A stretch of 64,000 nt of DNA from an uncultured Acidimicrobiales bacterium (lineage in GTDB: Bacteria; Actinomycetota; Acidimicrobiia; Acidimicrobiales; Aldehydirespiratoraceae). Of the stretch, positions 49,877 to 60,076 are shown piece after piece. Each line of letters opens with the position of its first letter. Position 1 is the first letter of the stretch. Where the stretch lies: positions 2,824,277 to 2,888,276 of the forward strand of contig CATQHS010000001.1 of the NCBI GenBank assembly GCA_958296055.1, given 5' to 3'. The notes beneath the pieces were generated by a model that had not been told where the DNA came from, made no database searches, and saw only the letters and a list, made by a program, of their open reading frames with translations. The position numbers and the translations under genes are program-made.

Positions 49877-50506
49877 GTGACCGCCCAAGGCCAGTACGCG
49901 GCCGGTGACGGCTCCTTCGTCCGGTCGGCTGGCGGGGCGGCCGGGCGCGGGCTGGTGCTCGTCATCATCGCCGTGGCCATCGGGGCCTTCCTGCTGAGGG
50001 CCGGCTTTGACGGGACCGAGACGCGCAGCGCCCAGTCGTCCACTCCTTCGGCCACCGCCGACGACGAGGCCAGTTCGGATCAAGAAGACGAAGGCGATGG
50101 CGCTCCCGCTGATCCAAGCAGCGACGAAAACGGCGACCCGGCCGAGCCCACCGAGACCACTCTTCCCCCTCCGTTGCCCACCCGCGAACCCAGCCAGGTG
50201 AAGGTCGCCGCCGTCAACGGCACCGGCACGGTGGGCCTGGCCGGACGCACCGCCGAGCTGCTGGGGGTCCACGGATACGTGACCGGGGCCAAGAACGCGG
50301 CCAACGTCCCCGTGGCCGTTTCGGTCGTCTACTACCGGGCCGGGTTCAGCGAGGACGCCAAGGCGGTGGCCACCCATCTGCGGGCCCCGGCCGACATCAT
50401 CGCCCCCGCCCCCGAGGATGTTCTGGCTTTGATCGCCAACGCCGACGAGGTGGCGGACTTCAACGTCTTCGTCATCGTCGGCGCCGACGAGGTCATCCCG
50501 GTCTGA
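49877..50506 (+). CDS. LytR C-terminal (LytR_C) domain protein
   Basis: 209 residues. N-terminal cytoplasmic part, one TM helix (LVLVIIAVAIGAFLLRAGF), an acidic low-complexity spacer, and a LytR_C domain (VKVAAVNGTGTVGLAGRTAE; ALIANADEVADFNVFVIVGA). Such proteins are cell-envelope associated; exact role unknown. The LCP catalytic domain is absent. Confidence 0.86.
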   Translation: MTAQGQYAAGDGSFVRSAGGAAGRGLVLVIIAVAIGAFLLRAGFDGTETRSAQSSTPSATADDEASSDQEDEGDGAPADPSSDENGDPAEPTETTLPPPLPTREPSQVKVAAVNGTGTVGLAGRTAELLGVHGYVTGAKNAANVPVAVSVVYYRAGFSEDAKAVATHLRAPADIIAPAPEDVLALIANADEVADFNVFVIVGADEVIPV

Positions 50507-50583
50507 CCCGACCACCGGCCCGGGGCCGCCCCGGAGAGCCTCCGCCCGCGGCGGCTCCAACCGCTCGGCTTTAGGGGGAGCCC

Positions 50584-51582
50584 ATGCGCGTGGTGGCCGC
50601 GCCCGACAAGTTCAAGGGAACCGCTGACGCCGCGGCCGTGGCCGCGGCCGTGGCCGAAGCGGTGACCGCAGCCGGAGGGGTTTGCGACCCCGCGCCCATG
50701 GCCGACGGCGGCGAGGGCACGTTGGAGGCCCTGGGCGGGCTCAACCGGTCTTCGACCGTCACCGGCCCGCTGGGTGAGCCGGTGACCGCAGCCTGGAGGC
50801 TGGACGGGGGAGTGGCGGTGATCGAGACGGCCCGGGCCTCGGGGCTGGTCCTGGCCGGCGGCCCGGAGGCCAACGACCCGGTGGCGGCCACCACCGCCGG
50901 CGTCGGCGAGCTCATCGCGGCCGCGGTGGCCGCCGGGGCCCGGCGGGTGCTGGTGGGGGTGGGGGGCTCGGCCACCACCGACGGCGGGTTCGGGGCGCTG
51001 AAAGCCATGCCCTCGGCGGCCCGGCTGCGGGGGGTGCGCATCGAGGTGGCCTGCGACGTCGCCACCCGCTTCGTCGACGCCGCCGCCGTGTTCGCCCCTC
51101 AGAAAGGCGCGTCGCCGGCTCAGGTCGATCTGCTAGCCCGGCGCCTGGAACGGCTGGCCCAGATGTACGCCGACGAGCGCGGCGTAGACGTGGCCGGCCT
51201 GGCCGGCGCGGGCGCGGCCGGGGGGCTGGCCGGAGGGCTGGCCGCGGCCGGGGCCGAGCTGGTGTCGGGGTTCGACTTGGTGGCCGAGGAGACCGACTTA
51301 TACGGGCGAATCGAGGGGGTCGACCTGGTCGTCACCGGGGAAGGCCGTCTCGACGCCACTTCCTTCGAGGGCAAGGTGGTGGGGGGCGTGACCCGGCTGG
51401 CCCGAGCGGCCGGGGTGTCGGCGTGGGCCGTGGTCGGCGTTGACGCCACCGCCGGCGGCCCGGCCGGGGCGGAGGGCGAGGACCTGGACAGGCTGGATCT
51501 GTCGGCTCGCTTCGGCCTTGAGCGGGCCATGGCCGACCCGGGCCGGTGCGTGTACGAGGCCGTGCTGGAGCGGCTGGGCTGA
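50584..51582 (+). CDS. glxK: Glycerate kinase (type II, GarK/GlxK family)
   Basis: 332 residues phosphorylating D-glycerate. Family signatures: VVAAPDKFKGTADAAAVAAA, MADGGEGTLEALGG, VGVGGSATTDGGFGALKAM, FAPQKGASPAQVDLL, DLVVTGEGRLDATSFEGKVV. Stand-alone; no glyoxylate genes adjacent. Confidence 0.94.
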   Translation: MRVVAAPDKFKGTADAAAVAAAVAEAVTAAGGVCDPAPMADGGEGTLEALGGLNRSSTVTGPLGEPVTAAWRLDGGVAVIETARASGLVLAGGPEANDPVAATTAGVGELIAAAVAAGARRVLVGVGGSATTDGGFGALKAMPSAARLRGVRIEVACDVATRFVDAAAVFAPQKGASPAQVDLLARRLERLAQMYADERGVDVAGLAGAGAAGGLAGGLAAAGAELVSGFDLVAEETDLYGRIEGVDLVVTGEGRLDATSFEGKVVGGVTRLARAAGVSAWAVVGVDATAGGPAGAEGEDLDRLDLSARFGLERAMADPGRCVYEAVLERLG

Positions 51583-51636
51583 CCGGCGCCGGTGCGCCCC
51601 CGGGACAGTGCTGGAACGGCCGATTGGGCCGGCCGG

Positions 51637-51834
51637 TCAGCGCCTGACTTTGGCCGCCATCACCAGTGCGGCCAGAACCACTACCACCGCCGCCACCACT
51701 GCCACCCGCAAGACGGTGAAGAAGGCGGCCAGCAGCCAGTTCATCACCAGGATGAACCCGCCCACCGCGATCACGACCACCGCGACGATCACCGCCAAAG
51801 GCATTCGCCGGGCCCCGGTTCCGTCGCCGCTCAC
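51637..51834 (-). CDS. Small two-span membrane protein
   Basis: 65 residues on the minus strand: two hydrophobic helices (LAVIVAVVVIAVGGFILVM and VLRVAVVAAVVVVLAALVM) with a short loop and terminal MAAKVRR. It fills the gap between glycerate kinase and the cysO-like gene. No family recognised; supported by hydrophobic pattern only. Confidence 0.5.
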   Translation of the reverse strand: MSGDGTGARRMPLAVIVAVVVIAVGGFILVMNWLLAAFFTVLRVAVVAAVVVVLAALVMAAKVRR

Positions 51835-51921
51835 CCTGATCAGGCTAGCCGTGGGGCGCCCATCCGCCCCCGATACGATCGGGCGAACCCGTCGAACTCA
51901 CAGCAAAAGCCAAGGAGCGAC

Positions 51922-52215
51922 ATGGCCGTCACCGTTCGAGTGCCCACCACCTTGCGCCCCCTCACCGCCGGGACCTCGGAGGTGATGGTGGACGGGTCCA
52001 CCGTGGCCGAGGTGATCGACGCGCTGGAATCGGCCCACCCCGGGTTCCGGGACCGGATCCTCGACGAGGCCGGGGAGTTGCGCCGGTTCGTGAACCTGTT
52101 CGTGAGCGACGACGACGTGCGCTTCCTCAACGGCCTGGGCACCGCCGTCGGCGACGGCGAGACCGTGAGCATCGTGCCCGCCGTGGCCGGCGGGGCCGCG
52201 GGCGGGGGGTCCTAG
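51922..52215 (+). CDS. CysO/MoaD-like sulfur-carrier protein with C-terminal extension
   Basis: 97-residue ubiquitin-fold protein resembling mycobacterial CysO (TVRVPTTLRPLTAG; RFVNLFVSDDDVRFLNGLGT; VSIVPAVAGG). Sulfur carriers normally end at the Gly-Gly, but here AAGGGS follows. AAGGAG (51912-51917) precedes the ATG. CysM and Mec partners are not in the window. Alternative: a MoaD for molybdopterin, given fdhD and a molybdopterin enzyme nearby. Confidence 0.85.
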   Translation: MAVTVRVPTTLRPLTAGTSEVMVDGSTVAEVIDALESAHPGFRDRILDEAGELRRFVNLFVSDDDVRFLNGLGTAVGDGETVSIVPAVAGGAAGGGS

Positions 52216-52264
52216 CCCGACCTGTTCCGGCCCGGGTTGCCATCCGGGGCCGATCACGATTGAA

Positions 52265-53960
<1,696 letters not shown>

Positions 53961-54024
53961 TCCCGGAGCCGCGCCCCAGGCATCGCCAAACCCTCCGGCC
54001 CGGTTGCGGCCCCGGCTTCGGGAC

Positions 54025-54519
54025 GTGACCGAGCTTCACCCTCTATGCCGGCCCCTTGAGCCCCTGCTGGGAACCTGGCGGGGCTCGGGGTCCGGCGGCT
54101 ACCCCACCATCGAGGGCTTCTCCTACACCGAGGAGCTGGTATTCGGCCACGTCGGCAAGCCGTTCCTGGCCATGACCCAGCGCACCCGGGGCGGTGCCGG
54201 TGAGCCGCTCCACGCCGAGGCCGGCTACCTGCGGGCCCTGCCCGGTGCCGCCGGCGAGGTGGAACTGGTCGTGGCTCAGCCGTCGGGGATAGTGGAGGTC
54301 CACACCGGCACGGCGGCCCCTGCCACCGACGGGCTGGTGCTGGAGCTGGACTCGGCCCGGGTGGTGGCGACGCCGTCGGCCAAACCGGTGACCGCGGTGC
54401 GCCGCCGCCTGGAGGTGACCGGCCCGAGGATGGTGTCGGAGCTGTGGATGGCGGCGATGACCGAGGCCGACCTCATCCATCACCTGCGGTCCGAGCTGTC
54501 GAAGCAACCCCCGCCGTAG
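54025..54519 (+). CDS. Nitrobindin-like heme-binding beta-barrel protein
   Basis: About 164 residues of the FABP-like/THAP4 C-terminal family. Signature LLGTWRGSGSGGYPTIEGF near the N-terminus, AEAGYLRALPGAAGEVEL, and GPRMVSELWMAAM. The family binds ferric heme and may act in NO or peroxynitrite chemistry. GTG 54025 is preferred over TTG 54004. Confidence 0.88.
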   Translation: MTELHPLCRPLEPLLGTWRGSGSGGYPTIEGFSYTEELVFGHVGKPFLAMTQRTRGGAGEPLHAEAGYLRALPGAAGEVELVVAQPSGIVEVHTGTAAPATDGLVLELDSARVVATPSAKPVTAVRRRLEVTGPRMVSELWMAAMTEADLIHHLRSELSKQPPP

Positions 54520-54609
54520 CCGAGGTCGGCGGCGACGGCGGTTGGCGGTCGGCGGTCGCTCCGCTGGCCAGGGCTGCCCCGGGCGAGTGAGCGGACCTAG
54601 CCTGGGACG

Positions 54610-55407
54610 GTGGCGGTGAGATCCAAGAGCCTGAAGTGGCTGGTGCGGCCCTGGGCCGACGGTCGCCCGGCCCCCGACCGCCGCCCCGACCGCCTGGCCT
54701 CCGAGGAGCCCATGGCCATCGAGCTCGACGGCGTGAGGGTGACCACCACCATGCGCACCCCCGGCAACGACTTCGAGCTAGCCGCCGGGTTCTGCTTCGC
54801 CGAGGGCCTTCTCGACGGCCACCCGGTGACCGGGGTCAGATATTGCGCGTCGGGCTCCGCGGTGGCCACCGCCTTCAACGTGGTGTCGGTGTCCACCGGC
54901 GGTCAGGCCCCGCCTCCCCGCCCTCGGCTGACCGCCACCACCTCGTCGTGCGGCTTCTGCGGGACCGATGAGATCGACGAGCTGGCCAACAACTTGAAGC
55001 CGGTGGAGGGCCCGGCCCTGGACTGGGAGGTCTTGGCCGACGCGCCGGAGAAGCTGAGAGCGGCCCAGGAGCTGTTCGAGGCCACCGGCGCCGTCCACGC
55101 CGCCGGGGTGGTGGAGCCCGACGGCCGGGTCACCTGCGGGCGCGAGGACGTGGGCCGCCACAACGCGGTCGACAAGATCGTCGGCCGCCTGCTCCTCGAC
55201 GGCGAGTTCCCGGCCGCGGGCCGGGGCCTGGTGGTGAGCGGGCGGGCCAGCTTCGAGCTGGTCCACAAGGCCTGGGCCGGGGGGTTCCGGGCCCTGGTGG
55301 CGGTCAGCGCCCCCACCGCTTTGGCCGCGGCCACGGCCGAGGCGGCCGGAATGCAACTCGCCGGGTTCGCCCGCGATGGCGCGCTGTCCATCTACGTGGA
55401 CGGATAG
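54610..55407 (+). CDS. fdhD: Formate dehydrogenase accessory sulfurtransferase FdhD
   Basis: 265 residues. Transfers sulfur to the Mo cofactor of formate dehydrogenase. Conserved TSSCGFCGTDEIDEL carries the sulfur-transfer Cys pair, with EDVGRHNAVDKIVGRLL and VVSGRASFELVHKAW. A molybdopterin oxidoreductase it might serve is encoded at 60077-62326. Its last 44 bp are duplicated directly downstream. Confidence 0.94.
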   Translation: MAVRSKSLKWLVRPWADGRPAPDRRPDRLASEEPMAIELDGVRVTTTMRTPGNDFELAAGFCFAEGLLDGHPVTGVRYCASGSAVATAFNVVSVSTGGQAPPPRPRLTATTSSCGFCGTDEIDELANNLKPVEGPALDWEVLADAPEKLRAAQELFEATGAVHAAGVVEPDGRVTCGREDVGRHNAVDKIVGRLLLDGEFPAAGRGLVVSGRASFELVHKAWAGGFRALVAVSAPTALAAATAEAAGMQLAGFARDGALSIYVDG

Positions 55408-55468
55408 CCGCAGGCCGAGGCGGCGGTTCGCCCGCGATGGCGCGCTGTCCATCTACGTGGACGGATAG
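55364..55468 (+). repeat. Duplicated 3' end of fdhD (2 x 44 bp, period 61)
   Basis: 55364-55407 (ending at the TAG stop) is repeated at 55425-55468 without visible mismatch. Confidence 0.92.
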
Positions 55469-55499
55469 GGCTCCCGGTCCGGCTTCCTAGACTGCTGCC

Positions 55500-56177
55500 A
55501 TGGTCGATCCGGTGGTTGTGTCTGAAGGCTTGGCCGTGCTGCACCTGTTCTGCGACCGCGGCCCGGGCTGCGACGATGCGGCGGTGGCGGACGCGGTGGC
55601 GGAAGCCGAGGCGGTTGGCGTCCAGGTGGTGGCCGTGGCCGTTCTGGGCCACACGTCGGAGCTGGCTTTCATGGCTTTGGATGCTGACGCCTGGAAGCTC
55701 CGGGATTTCCAGACCGGGCTCATCGGTGCTGGGCTGGCCGCAGTGGGCAGCTTCGTGTCCATCACCGAGCTGTCCGAGTACGCCCGGGGCCTGCCCCCCG
55801 AGATGGCCGACATGCGGCTCAACCCGAAGCTGCCCCCCGCAGGCAAGCCGGCTTGGTGCTTCTACCCGATGACCAAGCGCCGCAACCCCGGCCAGAACTG
55901 GTATGAGCTGCCCTATGAGCAGCGCAAAGAGCTCATGTACGAGCACGGTGCCTCGGGCCGGAAGTTCGCGGGCCGCATCGTGCAGCTCATCACCGCCTCC
56001 ACCGGCCTTGACGACTGGGAGTGGGGGGTGACGCTGTTCGGCTGCGGCCTCGAGGACATCAAGGAGACCGTCTACACCATGCGCTACGACCGGGCCTCGG
56101 CCGCCTACGCCGAGTTCGGGCCGTTCGTAACCGGGCTGGTGGGGCCGGTGGGCGAGATCCTGGCCCGCACCCGCTGA
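55500..56177 (+). CDS. hemQ: HemQ/ChdC coproheme decarboxylase (chlorite dismutase family)
   Basis: 225 residues. Final step of the coproporphyrin-dependent haem pathway. Family features: FYPMTKRRNPGQNWYELPYE, then LMYEHGASGRKFAGRIVQLI with the proximal His, DDWEWGVTLFGCGLEDIKE, and AAYAEFGPFVTGLVG. Other haem genes are not adjacent. Confidence 0.93.
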   Translation: MVDPVVVSEGLAVLHLFCDRGPGCDDAAVADAVAEAEAVGVQVVAVAVLGHTSELAFMALDADAWKLRDFQTGLIGAGLAAVGSFVSITELSEYARGLPPEMADMRLNPKLPPAGKPAWCFYPMTKRRNPGQNWYELPYEQRKELMYEHGASGRKFAGRIVQLITASTGLDDWEWGVTLFGCGLEDIKETVYTMRYDRASAAYAEFGPFVTGLVGPVGEILARTR

Positions 56178-56307
56178 CCGTGGACGCCGGACGCTGGCCT
56201 AGGGCCGGGGCACCGCGGCGAGGTGCGGACCGGCCGCGGGCGGTCGGCGGGCTGGTGCCCGCGGCCTTCGGGCTGGTGCCCGGCCGTCGACGCGGGCGGG
56301 GGAGCGG

Positions 56308-56631
56308 GTGCCCGTGAGCGGCTTGGTTGCTGTCACCCGCGACCTCATGGACGCCAGCCGCATCCGCTCGGCCGTGCCCACCGCGACGGTGGTGGCCGGC
56401 GTCGGCGGCCCCGAGCCGGCCCGGGCCGGCCTCATCGTGCTGGACTTGGCCGCCGGCGTCGACCCGGCCGCGGCGGCCGCCATCGGTCCCCCGGTGGTGG
56501 CCTACGGCCCCCACGTCGACTCCGATGCGCTGGCCGCGGCGGTGGCGGCCGGATGCGCCGACGCCCTGCCCCGCTCGGTGTTCTTCCGGCGCCTGCCCGC
56601 CCTGGCTGCCGAGCACGACCCGGCCCCGTGA
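56308..56631 (+). CDS. Small receiver-like hypothetical protein
   Basis: 107 residues, alternating beta-alpha pattern (GLVAVTRDLMDASRIRSAVP; AGLIVLDLAAGVDPAAA; VVAYGPHVDSDALAAAVAAG), like a degenerate response-regulator receiver with Asp in LIVLDL but without the full acidic pocket. GTG 56314 is an alternative start. Its stop lies in the first of three 17-bp tandem units. Confidence 0.65.
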   Translation: MPVSGLVAVTRDLMDASRIRSAVPTATVVAGVGGPEPARAGLIVLDLAAGVDPAAAAAIGPPVVAYGPHVDSDALAAAVAAGCADALPRSVFFRRLPALAAEHDPAP

Positions 56632-56672
56632 CCCGTCCGGCCCCGTGATCGGTCCGGCCCCATGACCCGCCC
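56622..56672 (+). repeat. Three 17-bp tandem units across a stop/start junction
   Basis: GGCCCCGTGACCCGTCC, GGCCCCGTGATCGGTCC and GGCCCCATGACCCGCCC at 56622, 56639 and 56656. The upstream gene's TGA is in unit 1 and the downstream ATG is in unit 3, each within an (A/G)TGA. Confidence 0.92.
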
Positions 56673-57453
56673 GGGCTCCGACTCGTCGGACTCGGGCGCT
56701 GGGGCCGAACCCGGCGGGGGCTTTGAGGCGGTGTGGGCCCGGGCGGCTGGAGTGGAGGGCTGGCTGAGTGAGGGCCAGGCCCGCCTGCTCCACCATCGGG
56801 CCTCCGGGCTTCCGCCGGGCGCGGTGGTGGTGGAGATCGGCAGCTTCCGGGGCCGGTCCACCATCGTGCTGGCCTCGGCCGCCCCGGTCGGGGCCGAGGT
56901 CGTGGCCATCGACCCCCACGCGGGCGGCGACCGCGGCCCCCGGGAGATCGCCCCCGAGGCGGCCCGGGGCCAGGCTGATCTGGCCGCCTTCGAGGCCAAC
57001 CTGGCCGCGGCCGGGGTCGCCGACCGGGTCCGCCACGTTCGCCTGCCCTCAGCCGAAGCCGGTGCCGCCGTGAACGGCGGCATAGACCTGCTCTACGTGG
57101 ACGGGGCCCACCGGTTCGCCCCGGCCCGGTTCGACCTGGCCGGATGGGGCGGGCGAGTCCGGCCCGGCGGGACGATGCTGGTCCACGACGCCTTCAGCTC
57201 GGTGGGGGTGACCCTGGCCCTGCTCACCACCACTTTCACCGGCGCCGGCTGGCGCTACGCCGGCCGGCACCGGTCCCTGGCCGAGTTCGAGAGGGTGCGG
57301 CTGACGCTCGGCGAGCGCCTCGCCGACGCACTGCGCCAGGCCGCCCAGCTCCCGTGGTTCCTGCGCAACCTGGCGGTCAAGGCGCTGATTGCGGCCCGGC
57401 TCGCCCCCGTTGCCCGGCTGTTGGGCCACCGGGGCGGTCACTGGCCCTACTGA
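56662..57453 (+). CDS. Class I SAM-dependent methyltransferase (Methyltransf_24-like)
   Basis: 263 residues. SAM-fold motifs: VVVEIGSFRGRSTIVLASAA, VVAIDPHAG, DLLYVDGAHRFAPARFDLAG, GGTMLVHDAFSSVG. The substrate is not predictable; C-terminal helices are basic. ATG 56662 in the last 17-bp unit. Confidence 0.85.
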   Translation: MTRPGSDSSDSGAGAEPGGGFEAVWARAAGVEGWLSEGQARLLHHRASGLPPGAVVVEIGSFRGRSTIVLASAAPVGAEVVAIDPHAGGDRGPREIAPEAARGQADLAAFEANLAAAGVADRVRHVRLPSAEAGAAVNGGIDLLYVDGAHRFAPARFDLAGWGGRVRPGGTMLVHDAFSSVGVTLALLTTTFTGAGWRYAGRHRSLAEFERVRLTLGERLADALRQAAQLPWFLRNLAVKALIAARLAPVARLLGHRGGHWPY

Positions 57454-57474
57454 CCGGAGGCTCGGCCCATTCCG

Positions 57475-57544
57475 CCCGCGGCCTCGGTTCTGCTCGCTCT
57501 GACGCCCGGCCCGCGGCCTCGGTTCTGCTCGCTCTGACGCCCGG
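57475..57544 (+). repeat. 35-bp tandem duplication, intergenic
   Basis: 57475-57509 and 57510-57544 are identical; followed by the Nudix gene at 57579. Confidence 0.93.
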
Positions 57545-57578
57545 CCCCGCGGCTTGCGGCCGGCGCTAGGGTGCCCGC

Positions 57579-58274
57579 GTGAGCGACCAGCCCCGGCGCC
57601 CGGCCTCGGAGGCCGACTTGGTGCGCTGGGCCGAGACTCTGGCCGGCATCGCCGGCACCGGCCTGGGGTTCACCGAGAGCCAGTACGAGCGGGAGCGATT
57701 CGAGGAGGTTCTGGCCGTGGCCGCCGACATCCGCTCCCACAGCGCGGTGGGCGTGGACGCTGGCCACCAGGTCGAGGAGTGGCTGGACCGGGTGGGCTCG
57801 GGCGTGGCCGGCTACGTCACCCCCAAGCTCACCGTGGGCGCGGTGGTCGGCGACGACCAGGGCCGGCTGCTGCTGGTACGCCGGGCCGATTACGGGGTGT
57901 GGCTATATCCCACCGGCTGGTCCGACGTGGGCTATTCGCCCTCGGAGGTGGTGGTCAAGGAGGTGGCCGAGGAGACCGGGATCGAGTGCGAGGTGATCCG
58001 GCCCATCGCCGTGCTCGACGGCATGCGGCGGGGCTTCACCCGCATCCCCTCGGTGTCGCTGGTGTTCCACTGCCGGATGACCGGGGGCGAGCTGTGCCCC
58101 CACCCGCTGGAGTGCACCGACGTGGGCTTCTTCGCCGAGGGCGGGCTGCCCGAGCCCACGGCCCGGCCCGACCTGTGGGCCGACCGGGCCTTCAGGGCCA
58201 TCCGGGGCGAGGCCATCGACGTGATGTTCGACCCGCCCCGCACCCCGCCGTGGCGGGGCCTGTCCGAGGCCTGA
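57579..58274 (+). CDS. Nudix hydrolase with N-terminal helical domain
   Basis: 231 residues. N-terminal Nudix_N-type helical domain (LVRWAETLAGIAGTGLGFTE) and Nudix fold with box GYSPSEVVVKEVAEETGIE (Lys in place of the usual Arg of REUxEE). It hydrolyses a nucleoside diphosphate linked to some X; substrate unknown, though this domain pair is often annotated as ADP-ribose-type. Confidence 0.86.
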   Translation: MSDQPRRPASEADLVRWAETLAGIAGTGLGFTESQYERERFEEVLAVAADIRSHSAVGVDAGHQVEEWLDRVGSGVAGYVTPKLTVGAVVGDDQGRLLLVRRADYGVWLYPTGWSDVGYSPSEVVVKEVAEETGIECEVIRPIAVLDGMRRGFTRIPSVSLVFHCRMTGGELCPHPLECTDVGFFAEGGLPEPTARPDLWADRAFRAIRGEAIDVMFDPPRTPPWRGLSEA

Positions 58275-58277
58275 GCC

Positions 58278-59150
58278 GTGGCCGTCGAGGCCCCGGCGGC
58301 CTCCGTCGTCGACTACGGCGTCACCCGGGACGGTCTGATCCAACTCCGCCGCCGCTGGCCGGCCTCGGGTCTCGGGCCGCCCGTATCGGGTGAGGCCCGG
58401 GCGGTGGTGTACGTGCTGCACGGGGTGGCCGAGCACTCGGGCCGGTACGAGCACGTGGGCGCGGCTTTGGCCAGCCGGGGCTTCGATGTGGTGGCCACCG
58501 ACCACCGGGGCCACGGCCGCTCCGGCGGCCGGCGGGGCCATGTGGACCGGTGGTCGCAGTACCTCGACGACGTCGAGGACCAGATGGCCGAGATCCGCGG
58601 CCTCGGCCTGCCGACAGTGATGCTGGGCCACTCGCTGGGCGGGCTGATGGCCCTGTCCTACTGCGTCGAGGGGCGGCCCGGCCCCGACTTGCTGGCCGTG
58701 TCGGCCCCGGCCCTGGGCTACGCCCTGGACTCGCCTCAGCGGCTGCTGTATTTGGCCGGGCCGGTGCTGGCCTCGCTGGCCTCGGCCGCGCCGGTGCGGG
58801 TCAACCGGGATCTGTCGCTGCTGTCGGCCGACCCGGAGGTGGTCTCGAAGGCCGCGGCCGACCCCCTGTGGAACCGCGAGGTCACCGTATCGCTCGGCTG
58901 GCAGTTGATGAGGGCCATGGCCCGCACCCGGGCCCGCCTCGACCGCCTTGATGTCCCCGTCCTGTGCGTCCACGGGAGCGACGACCGCCTCGTGCCCGCC
59001 TCCGCCTCGGAGATCCTGGCCTCCGCCGCCGGCGCCGAGCGGCGGGTGTACGAAGGACTCCGCCACGAGGTTTTCAACGAGCCCGCCGGAATGGCCGTGC
59101 TGGCTGAAGTCATCGACTGGATCAACGCCGAACTCCCCCGCCCGACCTGA
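58278..59150 (+). CDS. Alpha/beta hydrolase, monoacylglycerol lipase-like
   Basis: 290 residues. Serine hydrolase of the Hydrolase_4 group: VYVLHGVAEHSGRYEHVGAA, DHRGHGRSGGRRGHVDRW, nucleophile elbow VMLGHSLGGLMALSYC, Asp in CVHGSDDRLVP, and His in GLRHEVFNEP. It starts three bases after the Nudix gene. Confidence 0.9.
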   Translation: MAVEAPAASVVDYGVTRDGLIQLRRRWPASGLGPPVSGEARAVVYVLHGVAEHSGRYEHVGAALASRGFDVVATDHRGHGRSGGRRGHVDRWSQYLDDVEDQMAEIRGLGLPTVMLGHSLGGLMALSYCVEGRPGPDLLAVSAPALGYALDSPQRLLYLAGPVLASLASAAPVRVNRDLSLLSADPEVVSKAAADPLWNREVTVSLGWQLMRAMARTRARLDRLDVPVLCVHGSDDRLVPASASEILASAAGAERRVYEGLRHEVFNEPAGMAVLAEVIDWINAELPRPT

Positions 59151-59183
59151 CGCTTTACAGTCCGAATGTAGGAGTTGCGATCC

Positions 59184-60041
59184 ATGCCTACAGAGTCTGA
59201 GGTTCCCTCATCAGAGAAACTCATGGCACCGACCGTAGTGGCTCTTCGCGAGCTTGGTGGTTCTGGTCACATATCGGATATCAATGAACGGATCATTGAA
59301 GCAGAAAACTTGAGTGAAGAACAATTGTCTTCTCGTATGAAAACCGGTGTATCTAAGATTGAATACCGTTTAGCATGGGCTCGTACATACCTCAAATATA
59401 TCGGGGTTGTGGCAAATCCATCACGAGCCGTTTGGTCTTTGACTGAAAAAGGTCTAGCAGTTGACGAGAAACAGGTCCACTATGAGATGTCGAATTGGCG
59501 TACAGCATTACGCGAAAGGAGAAGGCTACCTCAGAATGAACAGAGTAAAGATTCGGAAGAATCAGAGTCCAATTCGGGATTAGACTCCGAATGGCGAGAG
59601 GCTCTCCTAAGACGACTTCTGGATATGAAACCGAGTTCATTTGAGCGACTAATACAGCGTTTACTCCGAGAAGCTGGCTTTCACAATATGGTGCTTGACA
59701 GAAGCGGCGATGGGGGTCTAGATGGAGTTGGCGTTCATCGTATCTCTCTCGTATCGTCTCGTATCTATTTCCAGTGCAAGCGCTGGAGAAATCCGGTTGG
59801 CCCAAAAGAGGTGCGCGACTTTCGCGGTGCCATGAGTGGCCGAGGTGAACAAGGGCTGCTGATCTCGACCGCGTCATTTACTCAGGACGCACGCAGGGAA
59901 GCGACTCGTGATGGTGCGCCTCTGGTGGACTTAGTGGATGGTACTGATCTCTGTGAGTTACTGAAGCAATACGGTTTGGGAGTAAAAGTAGAGATGGTTG
60001 AAGATGTATCGATCGACGCTGCCTTCTTCGACCAGTTCTGA
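59184..60041 (+). CDS. mrr: Mrr-type restriction endonuclease (type IV)
   Basis: 285 residues. N-terminal Mrr_N winged helix (LMAPTVVALRELGGSGHISD; RLAWARTYLKYIGVV) and C-terminal PD-(D/E)xK nuclease: FERLIQRLLREAGF, DRSGDGGLDGVG (catalytic Asp), IYFQCKRW (QxK). Mrr cuts modified DNA. GC is much lower than in neighbours and the gene is alone between core genes, indicating acquisition. ATG 59184 with AGGAG ten bases upstream is preferred. Confidence 0.93.
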   Translation: MPTESEVPSSEKLMAPTVVALRELGGSGHISDINERIIEAENLSEEQLSSRMKTGVSKIEYRLAWARTYLKYIGVVANPSRAVWSLTEKGLAVDEKQVHYEMSNWRTALRERRRLPQNEQSKDSEESESNSGLDSEWREALLRRLLDMKPSSFERLIQRLLREAGFHNMVLDRSGDGGLDGVGVHRISLVSSRIYFQCKRWRNPVGPKEVRDFRGAMSGRGEQGLLISTASFTQDARREATRDGAPLVDLVDGTDLCELLKQYGLGVKVEMVEDVSIDAAFFDQF

Positions 60042-60076
60042 CCGCCACGCCGCATCGGGTTCAAGAGGCCCGCGGG

